DNA of 64,000 bases, taken from positions 1,054,001 to 1,118,000 of the forward strand of contig NZ_CP014230.1 of assembly GCF_001553625.1 (NCBI RefSeq). The letters are read 5' to 3'. Every line of letters starts with the position of its first letter. The first letter of the stretch is position 1. A program made the translations under genes and the position numbers. This stretch comes from Desulfomicrobium orale DSM 12838. GTDB taxonomy: Bacteria > Desulfobacterota > Desulfovibrionia > Desulfovibrionales > Desulfomicrobiaceae. The notes below the pieces were generated by a model. The model had not been told where the DNA came from. It searched no databases and worked only from the letters and a program-made list of their open reading frames with translations. This document shows positions 42,832-51,817 of this stretch, one piece after another.

Positions 42832-44013
42832 ATGGCTGTTCAGGAAATGGTGTACGGTTTTTTTATTCCCAGTGTCACATTGATCGGCATCGGCGCGGCC
42901 AAACAGATTCCCGAAAAGGTCAAGGCTCTGGGCGGGAGCAAACCTCTGGTGGTCACGGACAAGGGTATCACGGCCTGCGGCCTGATCAAGCAGATTACGG
43001 ACCTTCTGGATGCGCAGGGCATGAAGTACGAGGTGTACGATGAGACCGTGCCCAATCCCACGGACAAAAACGTTCACGACGGCGTGGACATTTACAGGAA
43101 GAAAAAGTGCGATTCCCTCATTTCTCTGGGCGGCGGCAGTTCCCATGACTGCGGCAAGGGCATTGGTCTGGTCGTGTCTAACGGCGGCAAGATTCACGAT
43201 TTTGAAGGGCTGGACAAATCGACCAAACCCATGCCTCCGTATCTGGCTGTGAACACCACGGCCGGCACGGCCTCGGAAATGACCCGCTTTTGTATCATCA
43301 CCGACACCTCGCGCAAGGTGAAGATGGCCATTGTGGACTGGCGGGTGGCCCCGGGCGTGGCCATCGACGATCCGAACCTGATGGTCGGCATGCCTCCGGC
43401 CCTGACCGCCGCCACGGGCATGGACGCGCTGACCCATGCCGTGGAAGCCTACGTGTCCACCATGGCTACGCCCATGACCGACGCCTGCGCCCAGAAGGCC
43501 ATCGAGATCATCTCGGAATTTCTGCGCAAGGCCGTGGCCAACGGAACGGACATAGAAGCCCGTGAAGCCATGTGTTTCGCACAGTTTCTGGCAGGCATGG
43601 CCTTCAACAACGCAAGCCTCGGCTACGTGCACGCCATGGCGCACCAGCTTGGCGGCTTCTATGATCTGCCGCACGGCGAGTGCAACGCCATCCTGCTGCC
43701 GCATGTCTCCAGGGCCAACATGAACGCCAAGATGGAGCGTTACGCGGCCATCGCGAAATTCATGGGCCGCTACACGGACGGCATGTCCTTCCGCGTGGCC
43801 GCCGAAAAATGCTTCCAGGGCATCGAGCAGCTTGCCAAGGACATCGGCATCCCCGAGGGGCTGGTGGCTCTCGGCAAGAAATATGGCAAGGACGTACGCA
43901 AGGAAGATATCCCGGTCATGACGGCCAACGCCCAGAAGGACGCCTGTGCTCTGACCAATCCGCGCAAGATGAACGATGCTGATGTGGCGGCCATTTACGA
44001 GGCGGCCATGTAG
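42832..44013 (+). CDS. Iron-containing alcohol dehydrogenase (second copy)
   Basis: 393 aa group III Fe-ADH resembling the abundant Desulfovibrio enzyme. The N-terminus is MAVQEMVYGFFIPSVTLIG. NAD-binding SLGGGSSHDCGKGIGLV lies near residue 97. Metal ligands are expected in GMDALTHAVEAYVS and in YVHAMAHQLGGFYDLPHGECNA. GGAGGT lies 6 bp before the ATG. It is single, divergent from the first copy, behind a sigma-54 promoter and followed by a 13-bp-stem terminator. Likely high-level ethanol oxidation or aldehyde reduction linked to energy metabolism. Confidence 0.95.
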   Translation: MAVQEMVYGFFIPSVTLIGIGAAKQIPEKVKALGGSKPLVVTDKGITACGLIKQITDLLDAQGMKYEVYDETVPNPTDKNVHDGVDIYRKKKCDSLISLGGGSSHDCGKGIGLVVSNGGKIHDFEGLDKSTKPMPPYLAVNTTAGTASEMTRFCIITDTSRKVKMAIVDWRVAPGVAIDDPNLMVGMPPALTAATGMDALTHAVEAYVSTMATPMTDACAQKAIEIISEFLRKAVANGTDIEAREAMCFAQFLAGMAFNNASLGYVHAMAHQLGGFYDLPHGECNAILLPHVSRANMNAKMERYAAIAKFMGRYTDGMSFRVAAEKCFQGIEQLAKDIGIPEGLVALGKKYGKDVRKEDIPVMTANAQKDACALTNPRKMNDADVAAIYEAAM

Positions 44014-44160
44014 TAAGCGAAAAGACCGGCGGAATCAGGCGATATGCGCTCCGACGAAGGATGGATTCTCGAACTGGAAGAGACCGTGTGGGCGTACAGC
44101 GGTCGGGAGGGGTTCCCGGGAGAATACCCGCCGTCTTGATGACTCGCGACGGGAAAGAAG

Positions 44161-44192
44161 AAATCCGGAGACGCTCTTGCGTCTCCGGATTT
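44161..44192 (+). terminator. Hairpin terminator after the second Fe-ADH
   Basis: A 13-bp perfect stem (AAATCCGGAGACG / CGTCTCCGGATTT) around CTCTTG, followed by CTGTCTTAT. T-rich on both sides, so it could act in both directions. Confidence 0.75.
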
Positions 44193-44213
44193 CTGTCTTA
44201 TAGACGTCTGTCC

Positions 44214-44239
44214 CCCCGGCGCCGGTACGGGCGCCGGGG
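44214..44239. promoter_or_regulatory. GC-rich inverted repeat upstream of mop
   Basis: 10-bp arms CCCCGGCGCC / GGCGCCGGGG with a 6-nt loop, 40 bp upstream of the mop start. No T-run follows, so a leader hairpin or operator is more likely than a terminator. Confidence 0.4.
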
Positions 44240-44279
44240 CCAAAGTAAGCAAGAAAATCTATCATTACAGGAGAATACA

Positions 44280-44705
44280 ATGAAAACATCCGCCCGCAAC
44301 ATGTTCGTCGGTCAGATCAGCTCCATCCGTCAGGGCATGGTAGTGTGCGAAGTGGAACTGACCACGTCCTCCGGCCTCAAAATCGTTTCGGCCATCACTA
44401 AGGAAAGCCTCGAAACGCTGGGCCTGGCCCAGGGCAAGACCGTCACGGCCACGGTCAAGGCTCCGTGGGTAGTCCTGGTCAAGGACGGCAAGGACGTTAA
44501 AACCAGCGCACGGAACAGGTTCTGCGGCAAGATTTCCGCCATCAGCAAGGGCATGGTCGCCGTGGAAGTCGTGGTGGATCTGCCCGACGGTACCAAGGTC
44601 ACATCCCTCATCACCGACGGCTCGGCCACATCGATGGATCTCAAGGTCGGCGACGAGATCTGCGCCCTGGTCAAGGCCTTTTCCGTCATCCTGACGGTGG
44701 AATAA
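44280..44705 (+). CDS. Molybdenum-pterin/molybdate-binding protein with two Mop (TOBE) domains
   Basis: 141 aa cytoplasmic molbindin. Two tandem Mop repeats: residues about 1-68 (KTSARNMFVGQISSIRQGMV) and about 73-141 (KTSARNRFCGKISAISKGMV), each ending in a VKA.W/F-V-LV strand. It binds molybdate or tungstate for storage or buffering, useful in an organism rich in Mo/W enzymes such as formate dehydrogenases. AGGAGA precedes the ATG. It is monocistronic between the inverted repeat at 44214 and the terminator at 44741. Confidence 0.93.
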   Translation: MKTSARNMFVGQISSIRQGMVVCEVELTTSSGLKIVSAITKESLETLGLAQGKTVTATVKAPWVVLVKDGKDVKTSARNRFCGKISAISKGMVAVEVVVDLPDGTKVTSLITDGSATSMDLKVGDEICALVKAFSVILTVE

Positions 44706-44740
44706 CCTCCCTCCACTGCCCTTTGGCTTTTCGTACCACA

Positions 44741-44780
44741 CCCGGCCGCCCTGAATTTCAGGGCGGCCGGGTTTTTCTTT
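44741..44780 (+). terminator. Intrinsic terminator after mop
   Basis: A 14-bp stem CCCGGCCGCCCTGA / TCAGGGCGGCCGGG with an ATT loop followed by TTTTTCTTT. Confidence 0.92.
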
Positions 44781-44827
44781 GTACCGGGAACGGATTTTCC
44801 GGATTCCCGGAAAGCAGCGGCATTCCC

Positions 44828-47035
44828 TCAGGCGCGCAGAAGGCGCAGGCCGTTTACGAGCACCAGCAGGCTCACGCCCATGTCGGCGAATACGGCCATC
44901 CACATGGTGGTCTGGCCCAGAAAGGTCAGGCCGAAAAAGACCGTCTTGATACCCAGGGCCAAGGCGATATTCTGGGTCAGAATGGCGTGGGTCTTCGCGG
45001 AGAGGCGGAGAAACACGGGGATTTTACGCAGATCGTCGTCCATGAGGGCCACGTCGGCCGTTTCGATGGCCGTGTCGCTTCCGGCCGCAGCCATGGCAAA
45101 GCCGATATCAGCCCTGGCCAGGGCCGGAGCGTCGTTGATGCCGTCGCCGACCATGCCCGTCCGGCCGGGCAGTTCCGCTACGGCGGCCAGTTTGTCGTCC
45201 GGCAACAGTTCCGCCCGGAAGCGCTCTATGCCTGCCTGAGCGGCGATGCTCCGGGCCGTGTGCGCGTTGTCTCCGGTCAGCATGACCGGGGTCACTCCCA
45301 GGGCGCGTATTTCGGCCACGGCTTCCCGGGCCGAGGGCTTCAGGGTGTCGGCCACGGCGAAGAGCGCGTGGACTCCTTTTTCGTTCATGAGCAGGACCAC
45401 GCTTTTTCCGGCTTCCTCCAGCGGAAAAATCCGGGATTCCAGTTGCGGGGAGCACAGGCCGCATTCCTCCACCATGCGGTGATTGCCGAGACTCCAGACC
45501 ATGCCGTCCATCACGCCCTGAATACCCTGTCCGGGAACGGCGGCGAACTCGGAGATCTCCCGCAGGGACAGGCCTTTTTCCCGCGCGGCCAGAGCCACGG
45601 CCGCCGATACGGGATGGTCCGACCGGGCTGCCAGACTGGCCGCCAGCCGCAGACCTTCTTCCCCATCCACGCCGTTTATGCCCTGAACATCGATGCATCG
45701 AGGCTGACCCATGGTCAGAGTGCCGGTTTTGTCCAAAGCCAGGGTGGAGATTTTGCGCCCCAGCTCCAGAAACGCGCCGCCCTTGATCAGGATGCCCCGG
45801 CGGGCGGCCGCGGCCAGCCCGCTGACCAGGGTCACGGGAGTGGAAATGACCAGAGCGCACGGGCAGGCTATGACCAGAAGCACCAATGCCCGGTAGATCC
45901 AGTCCAGCCAACCCCCGCCGAGCAGCAGCGGCGGCAGTGTGCCTGCCAGCACGGCCAGACCGAAAACCAGCGGCGTGTAAACTTCCGCGAAGCGGTCCAC
46001 AAAACGCTGGATGGGCGCGCGGCCGCCCTGGGCCGATTCCACCGCGTGCAGAATGCGGGACAGCGTGGAGTCGGCGGCCAGAGCCGTGACCTCGTATTCA
46101 AAGGAGCCCGCTTCGTTGATGGTGCCCGCGAAAACAGCGTCGCCCGGCCCTTTGTCCACGGGCAGGCTTTCTCCGGTGATGGGAGCCTGGTTGATGCTGG
46201 AGGCGCCCTCCAGAATGCGGCCGTCCAGAGCCACGCGCTCTCCCGGCCGGACCCGCACCCGGCTGCCCACAGCTATGGTCTTGGCGTCCCGCTGGGCCCA
46301 TTCGCCTTTCTCATCGAGGACCGTGGCCTGTTCCGGAGCCAAGCTCAACAGTTCGCGGATGGCCCCGCGCGCCCGGTGCAAGGCTCTTTCCTCCAGCATT
46401 TCAGCCAGGGAAAAAAGCACCATGACCGTGGCCGCCTCGGGCCAGTGGCCGATGAGCAGGGCGCCTGTGGCCGCGCAGGACATGAGGGCGTTCATGTTCA
46501 GATTTCTGTTCTTCAGGGCGATCCAGCCGTTTTTGTACGTTCCGAGTCCACCCAGCAGAATGGCCGCCAGGGCGAGACCCAGAACCAGCCAGTCCGGCCC
46601 TGAGGCGAATTCGGCCGCCTCCGAACCCAGAGCCAGGAGTCCGGCGGCCAGCACGCGCTTCCACGGCAGAGCCGGAGCTTCCGCCGGCTGCTCCCGCTCC
46701 GTCCGTGCGCCCATGTTCAGGGATTCCAGCACCCTGGTGATGGCTTCAAGGGCTTCAGGGGCGTGTCCTATACGCACCGTGCGCCGCATGTGATCGAAAT
46801 GCAGGCCGTGCACGCCGTCCATGCCATCCAGCTTTTTGCGGATAAGAGCCGCTTCCGTCGGGCAGCACATGCCCGGCACGTGAAAAAGCGTCTGGCAGGC
46901 GAAATCCTCCAGAGACGCCGGATTTTCTGGCTCGGCAGCCGGACCGGCCGGGGCTTCGTGGCAGCCGCAGCCGGAACACGAGCAGGCCTTTTCCATTGTG
47001 GGCAGGGTGAAGTTTTCAAGTTCGAGTTTCTTCAT
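44828..47035 (-). CDS. zntA: Zn2+/Cd2+/Pb2+-exporting P1B-type ATPase
   Basis: 735 aa. The N-terminal Cys/His stretch (CSCSGCGCHEA) is followed by an HMA domain whose motif GMCCPTEAAL is typical of Zn/Cd rather than Cu pumps. Membrane helices follow, then actuator TGES, the CPC ion site VIACPCALVIST (near residue 390), phosphorylation site DKTGTLT (near residue 433) and GDGINDAPAL near residue 640. The start at MKKLELENF is preferred over an opening 96 bp upstream that would cover the operator. Divergent from a MerR-type regulator that likely controls it. Confidence 0.95.
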   Translation of the reverse strand: MKKLELENFTLPTMEKACSCSGCGCHEAPAGPAAEPENPASLEDFACQTLFHVPGMCCPTEAALIRKKLDGMDGVHGLHFDHMRRTVRIGHAPEALEAITRVLESLNMGARTEREQPAEAPALPWKRVLAAGLLALGSEAAEFASGPDWLVLGLALAAILLGGLGTYKNGWIALKNRNLNMNALMSCAATGALLIGHWPEAATVMVLFSLAEMLEERALHRARGAIRELLSLAPEQATVLDEKGEWAQRDAKTIAVGSRVRVRPGERVALDGRILEGASSINQAPITGESLPVDKGPGDAVFAGTINEAGSFEYEVTALAADSTLSRILHAVESAQGGRAPIQRFVDRFAEVYTPLVFGLAVLAGTLPPLLLGGGWLDWIYRALVLLVIACPCALVISTPVTLVSGLAAAARRGILIKGGAFLELGRKISTLALDKTGTLTMGQPRCIDVQGINGVDGEEGLRLAASLAARSDHPVSAAVALAAREKGLSLREISEFAAVPGQGIQGVMDGMVWSLGNHRMVEECGLCSPQLESRIFPLEEAGKSVVLLMNEKGVHALFAVADTLKPSAREAVAEIRALGVTPVMLTGDNAHTARSIAAQAGIERFRAELLPDDKLAAVAELPGRTGMVGDGINDAPALARADIGFAMAAAGSDTAIETADVALMDDDLRKIPVFLRLSAKTHAILTQNIALALGIKTVFFGLTFLGQTTMWMAVFADMGVSLLVLVNGLRLLRA

Positions 47036-47129
47036 AATGCGTCTCCAATACCGCTTCCGAAGGCGGATATGGCCTGGAATCCGCCGGTTCGCGTCGGTGA
47101 AAAGTCCGGCCGCAGGGTTTCTTTTGACC

Positions 47130-47160
47130 AAGGTAATGTCTCAAGCTACTTGAGGGTCAA
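47130..47160 (-). promoter_or_regulatory. MerR-type promoter/operator of the metal ATPase gene
   Basis: On the minus strand -35 TTGACC and -10 TACCTT are separated by 19 bp, the long spacer typical of MerR-activated promoters. The spacer holds the dyad CTCAAG-TAG-CTTGAG (47140-47154). The ATPase start lies about 95 bp downstream. Confidence 0.85.
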
Positions 47161-47182
47161 GTCTTTTTTTCGGAGGCGGCAA

Positions 47183-47662
47183 ATGAAGATTGGAGAACTG
47201 GCCAGACGCGCCGGATGTCAGGTGCCCACTGTCCGCTACTACGAGCAGGAAGGGCTTTTGGGAGCCCCCCGGCGCACGGAGCAGAACTATCGCGTGTATG
47301 GCGAGGAGGATGTGGAGCGGCTGCAATTCATCCGCCATTGCCGGGAGCACCAGATTTCCCTGGAGGAGATCAGACAGCTCCTCGATTACCGCGACGAACC
47401 CAGGCGGGACTGCACCTGGGTCACCGAGCTCATTGGCACGCGTATCACGGCTGTGGACAAGCAGATACAGTCTCTTGTCCGGCTCAAGAAATATCTGGAG
47501 GAACTGCGGGGAAAATGCTCCGGCGGCGGCTCGGCGGGGGGCTGCGGCATCATGCGCAGTCTGGGCGACATGGCCCTTTGCCCCTGTTCCGGCGGCAAAA
47601 AAGGCCCGGCGCAATCGTGCGGGGAACCGCAAGGAAAGAAGCCTGCCGAGAACGGCGGCTAG
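47183..47662 (+). CDS. MerR-family metal-responsive regulator (ZntR/CadR/PbrR-like)
   Basis: 159 aa. N-terminal winged HTH (MKIGELARRAGCQVPTVRYYEQEGLL), then the coiled-coil dimerisation helix. The C-terminus is Cys-rich (KCSGGGSAGGCGIMRSLGDM and CPCSGG), the probable metal site. A Cys in the dimer-helix region (RRDCTWV) matches the position used by Zn/Cd/Pb sensors. CGGAGG lies 6-8 bp before the ATG. Divergent from zntA with the operator between them. Confidence 0.92.
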   Translation: MKIGELARRAGCQVPTVRYYEQEGLLGAPRRTEQNYRVYGEEDVERLQFIRHCREHQISLEEIRQLLDYRDEPRRDCTWVTELIGTRITAVDKQIQSLVRLKKYLEELRGKCSGGGSAGGCGIMRSLGDMALCPCSGGKKGPAQSCGEPQGKKPAENGG

Positions 47663-47670
47663 CCCTCTGA

Positions 47671-47709
47671 AAAAAACGGGAGATGCAGAACAATGTTGCT
47701 GCATCTCCC
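47671..47709 (-). terminator. Intrinsic terminator between merR and putA (convergent genes)
   Basis: An 11-bp stem GGGAGATGCAG / CTGCATCTCCC. On the minus strand it is followed by a T-run (complement of AAAAAA at 47671-47676), so it terminates putA; on the plus strand it may also slow merR read-through. Confidence 0.85.
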
Positions 47710-47734
47710 GGTGGGCCTGGGAGGTTATCTGGTC

Positions 47735-50700
47735 TCAGGCGATCCAGTCGTCATCCGCCTCGATGGGCGCGAAGCCCCGGCGCATGGTGTTCTCGCAGAT
47801 CACGCGCGGGTCCATGAACTGGAGCAGATAATCCGGCCCTCCGGCCTTGGAGCCGATGCCGGACATGTGGAAACCGCCGAAGGGATGGCGTTCCACCAGC
47901 GCGCCGGTGGAGCCCCGGTTCAGATACAGATTGCCCACATTGAAGCGGGCGGAGGCTTTTTCCAGATGCCGGGGACTTCTGGAAAACACGGCCCCGGTCA
48001 GGGCATAGGCCGTGGAGTTGGCCCATTCCAGAGCCTGATCGAAATCCCTGACCTTCATCACCGCCAGAACCGGCCCGAAGACCTCCTCCTGGGCGATGCG
48101 GTGCTCCGGCGTGATGCCCTCCACGATGGTCAGGGGTGCGTAGTATCCGCCTTCGGGCACGGCGCTCTCGAAAAGAAGCCGTCCTTCCCGCTTGGCCAGT
48201 TCCGCGTAGTGCCGCACGTTGTGCAGCGCCTTTTCGTCCACCACCGGCCCCATGAAGCAGGCCGGGTCTTCGGCCGGGCCGATGGCCAGGGACCGGGCTC
48301 CTTCGGTCAGGCGGTGGATGAATTTTTCATAGATCGGCTCCACTACGATGACCCGTGAGCAGGCCGAGCATTTCTGGCCCTGAAAGGCGAAGGCGGAATG
48401 CAGGACCTCGCGCACGGCCTCGTCCAGATCCGCGTCATCGTCGATGATGATGGCGTTCTTGCCGCCCAGTTCGGCGATGACCCGCTTGATCTGCTTCTGG
48501 CCGGGATGGACCGTGGAAGCCTTGTTCAGAATGCGCCGTCCCACCTCCAGAGACCCCGTGAAGGCGATGACGGCGATGTCCGGGTGCTCCACCAGATAGT
48601 CCCCCATGACCGAGCCCCGGCCGGGAACATAGTTGAACACGCCGTCGGGCAGCCCGGCTTTGCGGAAGATTTCGGCCAGGGTGAAGCCTACCACGGAAGA
48701 CGGGCCGGCGGGTTTGTACAGCACCGGATTGCCCGTCACAATGGCAGCGGAGCTCATGCCGCAACTGATGGCCAGGGGAAAATTCCAGGGTGCGATGACG
48801 GCCGCGATGCCCTTGGGCTGATAGACAAGGCGGCTCATTTCTCCCGGAGCCCGGCCCATGCGCGCCGGAGCGCCGAGGCGGATCATTTCGCGGGCGTAGT
48901 ATTCCAGAAAATCGATGGCCTCGGCCACATCGGCCTGGGCCTGGTCGAACTGCTTGCCCACTTCCAGCGTCTGCCAGGCGGACAGGGCGTAAATATCCTT
49001 GCGGGCGATTTCCGCGGCCCTGATCAGATACGCGGCGCGCTCCGCGGGCGGCAGGGCTCTCCAGCCCGGCGCAGCTTTTTGGGCGGCCTCGATGGCCAGG
49101 TCGATTTCCCTGGTGGACGCCTGGCAGACATCCCCGATGAGTTCCCTCGGGTCGGCCGGATTGACCGATGGCAAAATATCGTCGGTATACACTTCCCTGC
49201 CGCCGATGATGAGCGGATATTTCCGGCCGAGCCGGGCGCGGACCTGAACCACGGCGTCCGTGAAGGCCCGCCGCACCGGCTCCCGCGTGAAATCGGCAAA
49301 GGGCTCGTTCTCGAAGCGGCCGGTCTCCCGGCCGGAAGACGTACCGGGGGCTGCGTGCTCCTTTTCCCGCCCGGCCGTCAGGAGCGGGTTTTCCAGCAAC
49401 CGTTCCATTTCGGTCTCTTCGACGAAGGATTGCCGCAGGAAGGATTCGTTGGCCGTGTTTTCCAGCAGGCGGCGGACCAGATAGGCCATGCCGGGCAGCA
49501 GATCGCCGTAAGGCGCGTAGAGGCGCACGCGCCGGGCCACGTTGAGGAGGCCTTTACGCACGGGCTCGGCCATGCCGTAGAGCACCTGGAATTCATAGCG
49601 GCTCTCGGGCACGTTCAGGCTTCGGGCCGTTTCCATGACGGCGGAAATGGTGCGGATGTTGTGCGAAGCGCAGCCGAAATGGCAGATGTCGTGGTTTTCC
49701 AGAATAGTTCTGGCCAGCCGCTCGTAGGCCGCGTCGCTCTCGGCCTTGACGGTCCAGACGGGAATATCCCAGCCGTTCTGCTTGGCGATGACGGTCTCGG
49801 AGTCCCAGTACGCGCCCTTCACCAGACGAATGGATATAGGCAGATTTCTTTCTCTGGCCCAGGTCAGCAGATCGGCCAGATCACGGTCGGTGTCCTTCAG
49901 ATAGGCCTGAAGCACGATGCCCAGATGCGGATAATCGCGGAATTCGTCGCTGTCGCGCAGGCGGCGGTACGCCTCCAGAGTAATGTCCTTGAACTTGTAC
50001 TGCTCCATGTCGATGCGCATGAAGCCGTTCATTTCCCGGACCTTGCGCAGAATGGGCGTCAGACGGCCGCAGATACCCCGGACGGAGCCTTCGAAATCCT
50101 TGGGCGAGGCCTGGGAAAAAAGCGCCGTGGGCTTGACCGAGATATTCACGCGCGGAGCGTGCCCCCAATCCATCTCCTGTCCGCCCAGAGCCGGCCAGGC
50201 GGCGTATTCGGTACGCAGAGCTTCCAAAAGCTCCAGATATTCCCGCAGGTAGGCTTCGGATTCCTCCTCGCTGACCGAGGCTTCGCCCAGAATGTCCACG
50301 GTGAAAGCGAAGCCGTCCTTGCGGATTTTCTTCAGGTTTTTGAGGGCGCCGGCCGTATTCTCGCCGATGATGAACTGCCTGGCCATGCCCTCGATATTGG
50401 AGCGGATGGCCTTGGCCACCAGCCCGGCGGCCAGCTTGCTGCCCAGCCCGGAGCCCATGGCTCCGGCGCCCAGCCTGAGCACCTTGGGGACGTCCTGACC
50501 GTCTCCGGCGAAGTATTCGTCGATGTGCCGGGTCAGCGACTCGGACGTGTTCAGGTAGGGCAGCACGTCCACGAAGCGGAAGAGCTGAATCTTGAAATTC
50601 TCGTTTTTCATGGACCAGTCCATGACTTTGCCTGTCCACCAGCCCTTGTTGAAGATGGAAGGAGCTTCGCCGGAAATGCTGACGAAAAATTCCTTCCCGC

Positions 50701-50740
50701 GCTCCACAATTTTTCTGTCCAGACCTGCCAGATCCATCAT
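47735..50740 (-). CDS. putA: Bifunctional proline dehydrogenase / L-glutamate gamma-semialdehyde dehydrogenase
   Basis: 1001 aa. It oxidises proline to glutamate in two coupled steps. The N-terminal FAD-binding barrel (about residues 60-470) has VNISVKPTALFSQ, SIRLVKGAYWDSE and YEFQVLYGMAEP. The C-terminal aldehyde dehydrogenase (about 510-990) has APWNFPLAISCGM, FTGSLEVGRR and catalytic Cys in GQKCSACSR near residue 790. The N-terminal DNA-binding domain of the E. coli PutA type is absent, so regulation is probably by the adjacent Lrp-type gene. The double ATG at 50740/50737 follows AAGGAG; it starts 1 bp after the lrp stop. Confidence 0.95.
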   Translation of the reverse strand: MMDLAGLDRKIVERGKEFFVSISGEAPSIFNKGWWTGKVMDWSMKNENFKIQLFRFVDVLPYLNTSESLTRHIDEYFAGDGQDVPKVLRLGAGAMGSGLGSKLAAGLVAKAIRSNIEGMARQFIIGENTAGALKNLKKIRKDGFAFTVDILGEASVSEEESEAYLREYLELLEALRTEYAAWPALGGQEMDWGHAPRVNISVKPTALFSQASPKDFEGSVRGICGRLTPILRKVREMNGFMRIDMEQYKFKDITLEAYRRLRDSDEFRDYPHLGIVLQAYLKDTDRDLADLLTWARERNLPISIRLVKGAYWDSETVIAKQNGWDIPVWTVKAESDAAYERLARTILENHDICHFGCASHNIRTISAVMETARSLNVPESRYEFQVLYGMAEPVRKGLLNVARRVRLYAPYGDLLPGMAYLVRRLLENTANESFLRQSFVEETEMERLLENPLLTAGREKEHAAPGTSSGRETGRFENEPFADFTREPVRRAFTDAVVQVRARLGRKYPLIIGGREVYTDDILPSVNPADPRELIGDVCQASTREIDLAIEAAQKAAPGWRALPPAERAAYLIRAAEIARKDIYALSAWQTLEVGKQFDQAQADVAEAIDFLEYYAREMIRLGAPARMGRAPGEMSRLVYQPKGIAAVIAPWNFPLAISCGMSSAAIVTGNPVLYKPAGPSSVVGFTLAEIFRKAGLPDGVFNYVPGRGSVMGDYLVEHPDIAVIAFTGSLEVGRRILNKASTVHPGQKQIKRVIAELGGKNAIIIDDDADLDEAVREVLHSAFAFQGQKCSACSRVIVVEPIYEKFIHRLTEGARSLAIGPAEDPACFMGPVVDEKALHNVRHYAELAKREGRLLFESAVPEGGYYAPLTIVEGITPEHRIAQEEVFGPVLAVMKVRDFDQALEWANSTAYALTGAVFSRSPRHLEKASARFNVGNLYLNRGSTGALVERHPFGGFHMSGIGSKAGGPDYLLQFMDPRVICENTMRRGFAPIEADDDWIA

Positions 50741-50741
50741 G

Positions 50742-51254
50742 TCACTCCTTTTCACGCGGCAAGCCGTGCCCCGCCTTTCTGGATTGTTTGGGACGGACGA
50801 AATCCAGGGGCAACGCCTGGGTTTCCTTGAGGGTTTCAAGCACCAGCGTGGTCCGGCTGTCCTGCACGCCGGGGATTTCGCCGAACTTCTTCATGAGCAG
50901 CCCCAGGGTGTCGGTGCCGCTGATCCTGGCCTTGACCAGATAATTGTATTCACCCGCGATCCAGTGCACTTCCTGTACTTCCGGAATGGCGGCCAGCAGG
51001 CGGCCGATGTCCGTGCCGCCCACGGAATCGGTGGTCTTGACCTGGATGAAGGTGGACAGGCCCAGACCCAGTGCCTTGGGATCCAGACGCGCGGCAAATC
51101 CGAGGATGACGCCCCGGCTTTCCAGCTTCCTGACCCGCTCCAGCACGCCGGACGGAGCCATGCCCACCCGCCGGGCCAGATCCGCATTAGTGACTTTGCC
51201 GTCTTCCTGAAGAATATTCAGTATCTGAATGTCTATGCTGTCAAACATCTTCAT
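50742..51254 (-). CDS. Lrp/AsnC-family regulator, probably of putA
   Basis: 170 aa. N-terminal HTH (IDIQILNILQEDGKVTNADL, then ARRVGMAPSGVLERVRKLE) and C-terminal RAM ligand-binding domain (VHWIAGEYNYLVKARISG). It heads a two-gene operon with putA, an arrangement known for proline-responsive PutR-type activators. Starts at 51254 or at the second ATG (51248) are both possible; the protein is slightly long because of a basic C-terminal tail. Confidence 0.9.
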   Translation of the reverse strand: MKMFDSIDIQILNILQEDGKVTNADLARRVGMAPSGVLERVRKLESRGVILGFAARLDPKALGLGLSTFIQVKTTDSVGGTDIGRLLAAIPEVQEVHWIAGEYNYLVKARISGTDTLGLLMKKFGEIPGVQDSRTTLVLETLKETQALPLDFVRPKQSRKAGHGLPREKE

Positions 51255-51499
51255 CTTCTCCCGGATGACGGAAGATAATTTCTGAATAAATTTCAGTCAA
51301 CGAACATAGGCAAAGCACACTCAATCTGAAAACAGGCTGGACCTGAGCGGACAGCGGTCCCTTGAAAGGAGAGGTAAACTCCGTTCTGATCGTTTTTTGG
51401 ACAAGAACCTTGAGATACATTTTATCTCCTTGATCAACTAGGGGTACTCTGTAACGCATGATTTTCCCCAAAATACCTTTTACAAATTTTCTCTAAATA
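51255..51499. other. Upstream region of lrp and left edge of the AT-rich island
   Basis: Non-coding. Base composition changes from GC-rich to AT-rich between about 51420 and 51500, which I take as the left boundary of the acquired segment. No tRNA, direct repeat or integrase is seen at this edge. Confidence 0.4.
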
Positions 51500-51533
51500 T
51501 TGACAACATGTCTCAAAAGAGATACGTTTTGAG
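51500..51533 (+). promoter_or_regulatory. Toxin-antitoxin promoter with operator palindrome
   Basis: TTGACA at 51500 and TACGTT at 51523 are spaced 17 bp apart. The inverted repeat CTCAAAA (51512-51518) / TTTTGAG (51527-51533) overlaps the -10, a typical autorepression layout for RelB-like antitoxins. Confidence 0.65.
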
Positions 51534-51553
51534 CAAAGAACCAAGGAGAAAAA

Positions 51554-51817
51554 ATGGCAAGCATAATGGTGCACATACGTATAAATAAAGAACTCAAGGA
51601 AGAGGCATGCACAAACCTTGAGCTCATGGGTTTATCTCTTTCGGAAGCTGTTCGTTTACTGTTGGTTAGAATCGCAACAGAGGGGGCTCTACCCTTTGAG
51701 GTCCGAGTCCCCAATGTCAAAACAAAAAGTGCTATGGAGTCCGCAAAAGCTAATGATCTAATTGAGTTTAGTTCTTTTGAGGAGTTGATGTCGGGCAATG
51801 ATGAAAAGAAACTGTGA
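51554..51817 (+). CDS. RelB/DinJ-family antitoxin
   Basis: 87 aa. The N-terminal ribbon-helix-helix (MASIMVHIRINKELKEEACT, then NLELMGLSLSEAVRLLLVRI) is the DNA-binding part, and the acidic C-terminus (DLIEFSSFEELMSGNDEKK) should wrap the toxin. AAGGAG lies 5 bp before the ATG. It overlaps the toxin frame by about 20 bp. Codon usage is AT-rich like the rest of the island. Confidence 0.88.
   Translation: MASIMVHIRINKELKEEACTNLELMGLSLSEAVRLLLVRIATEGALPFEVRVPNVKTKSAMESAKANDLIEFSSFEELMSGNDEKKL

Noticed and set aside
51241-51471. 76-codon minus-strand frame upstream of the Lrp gene
   Set aside because: No ribosome-binding site and no conserved features; it overlaps the lrp start region and its composition is that of non-coding DNA.
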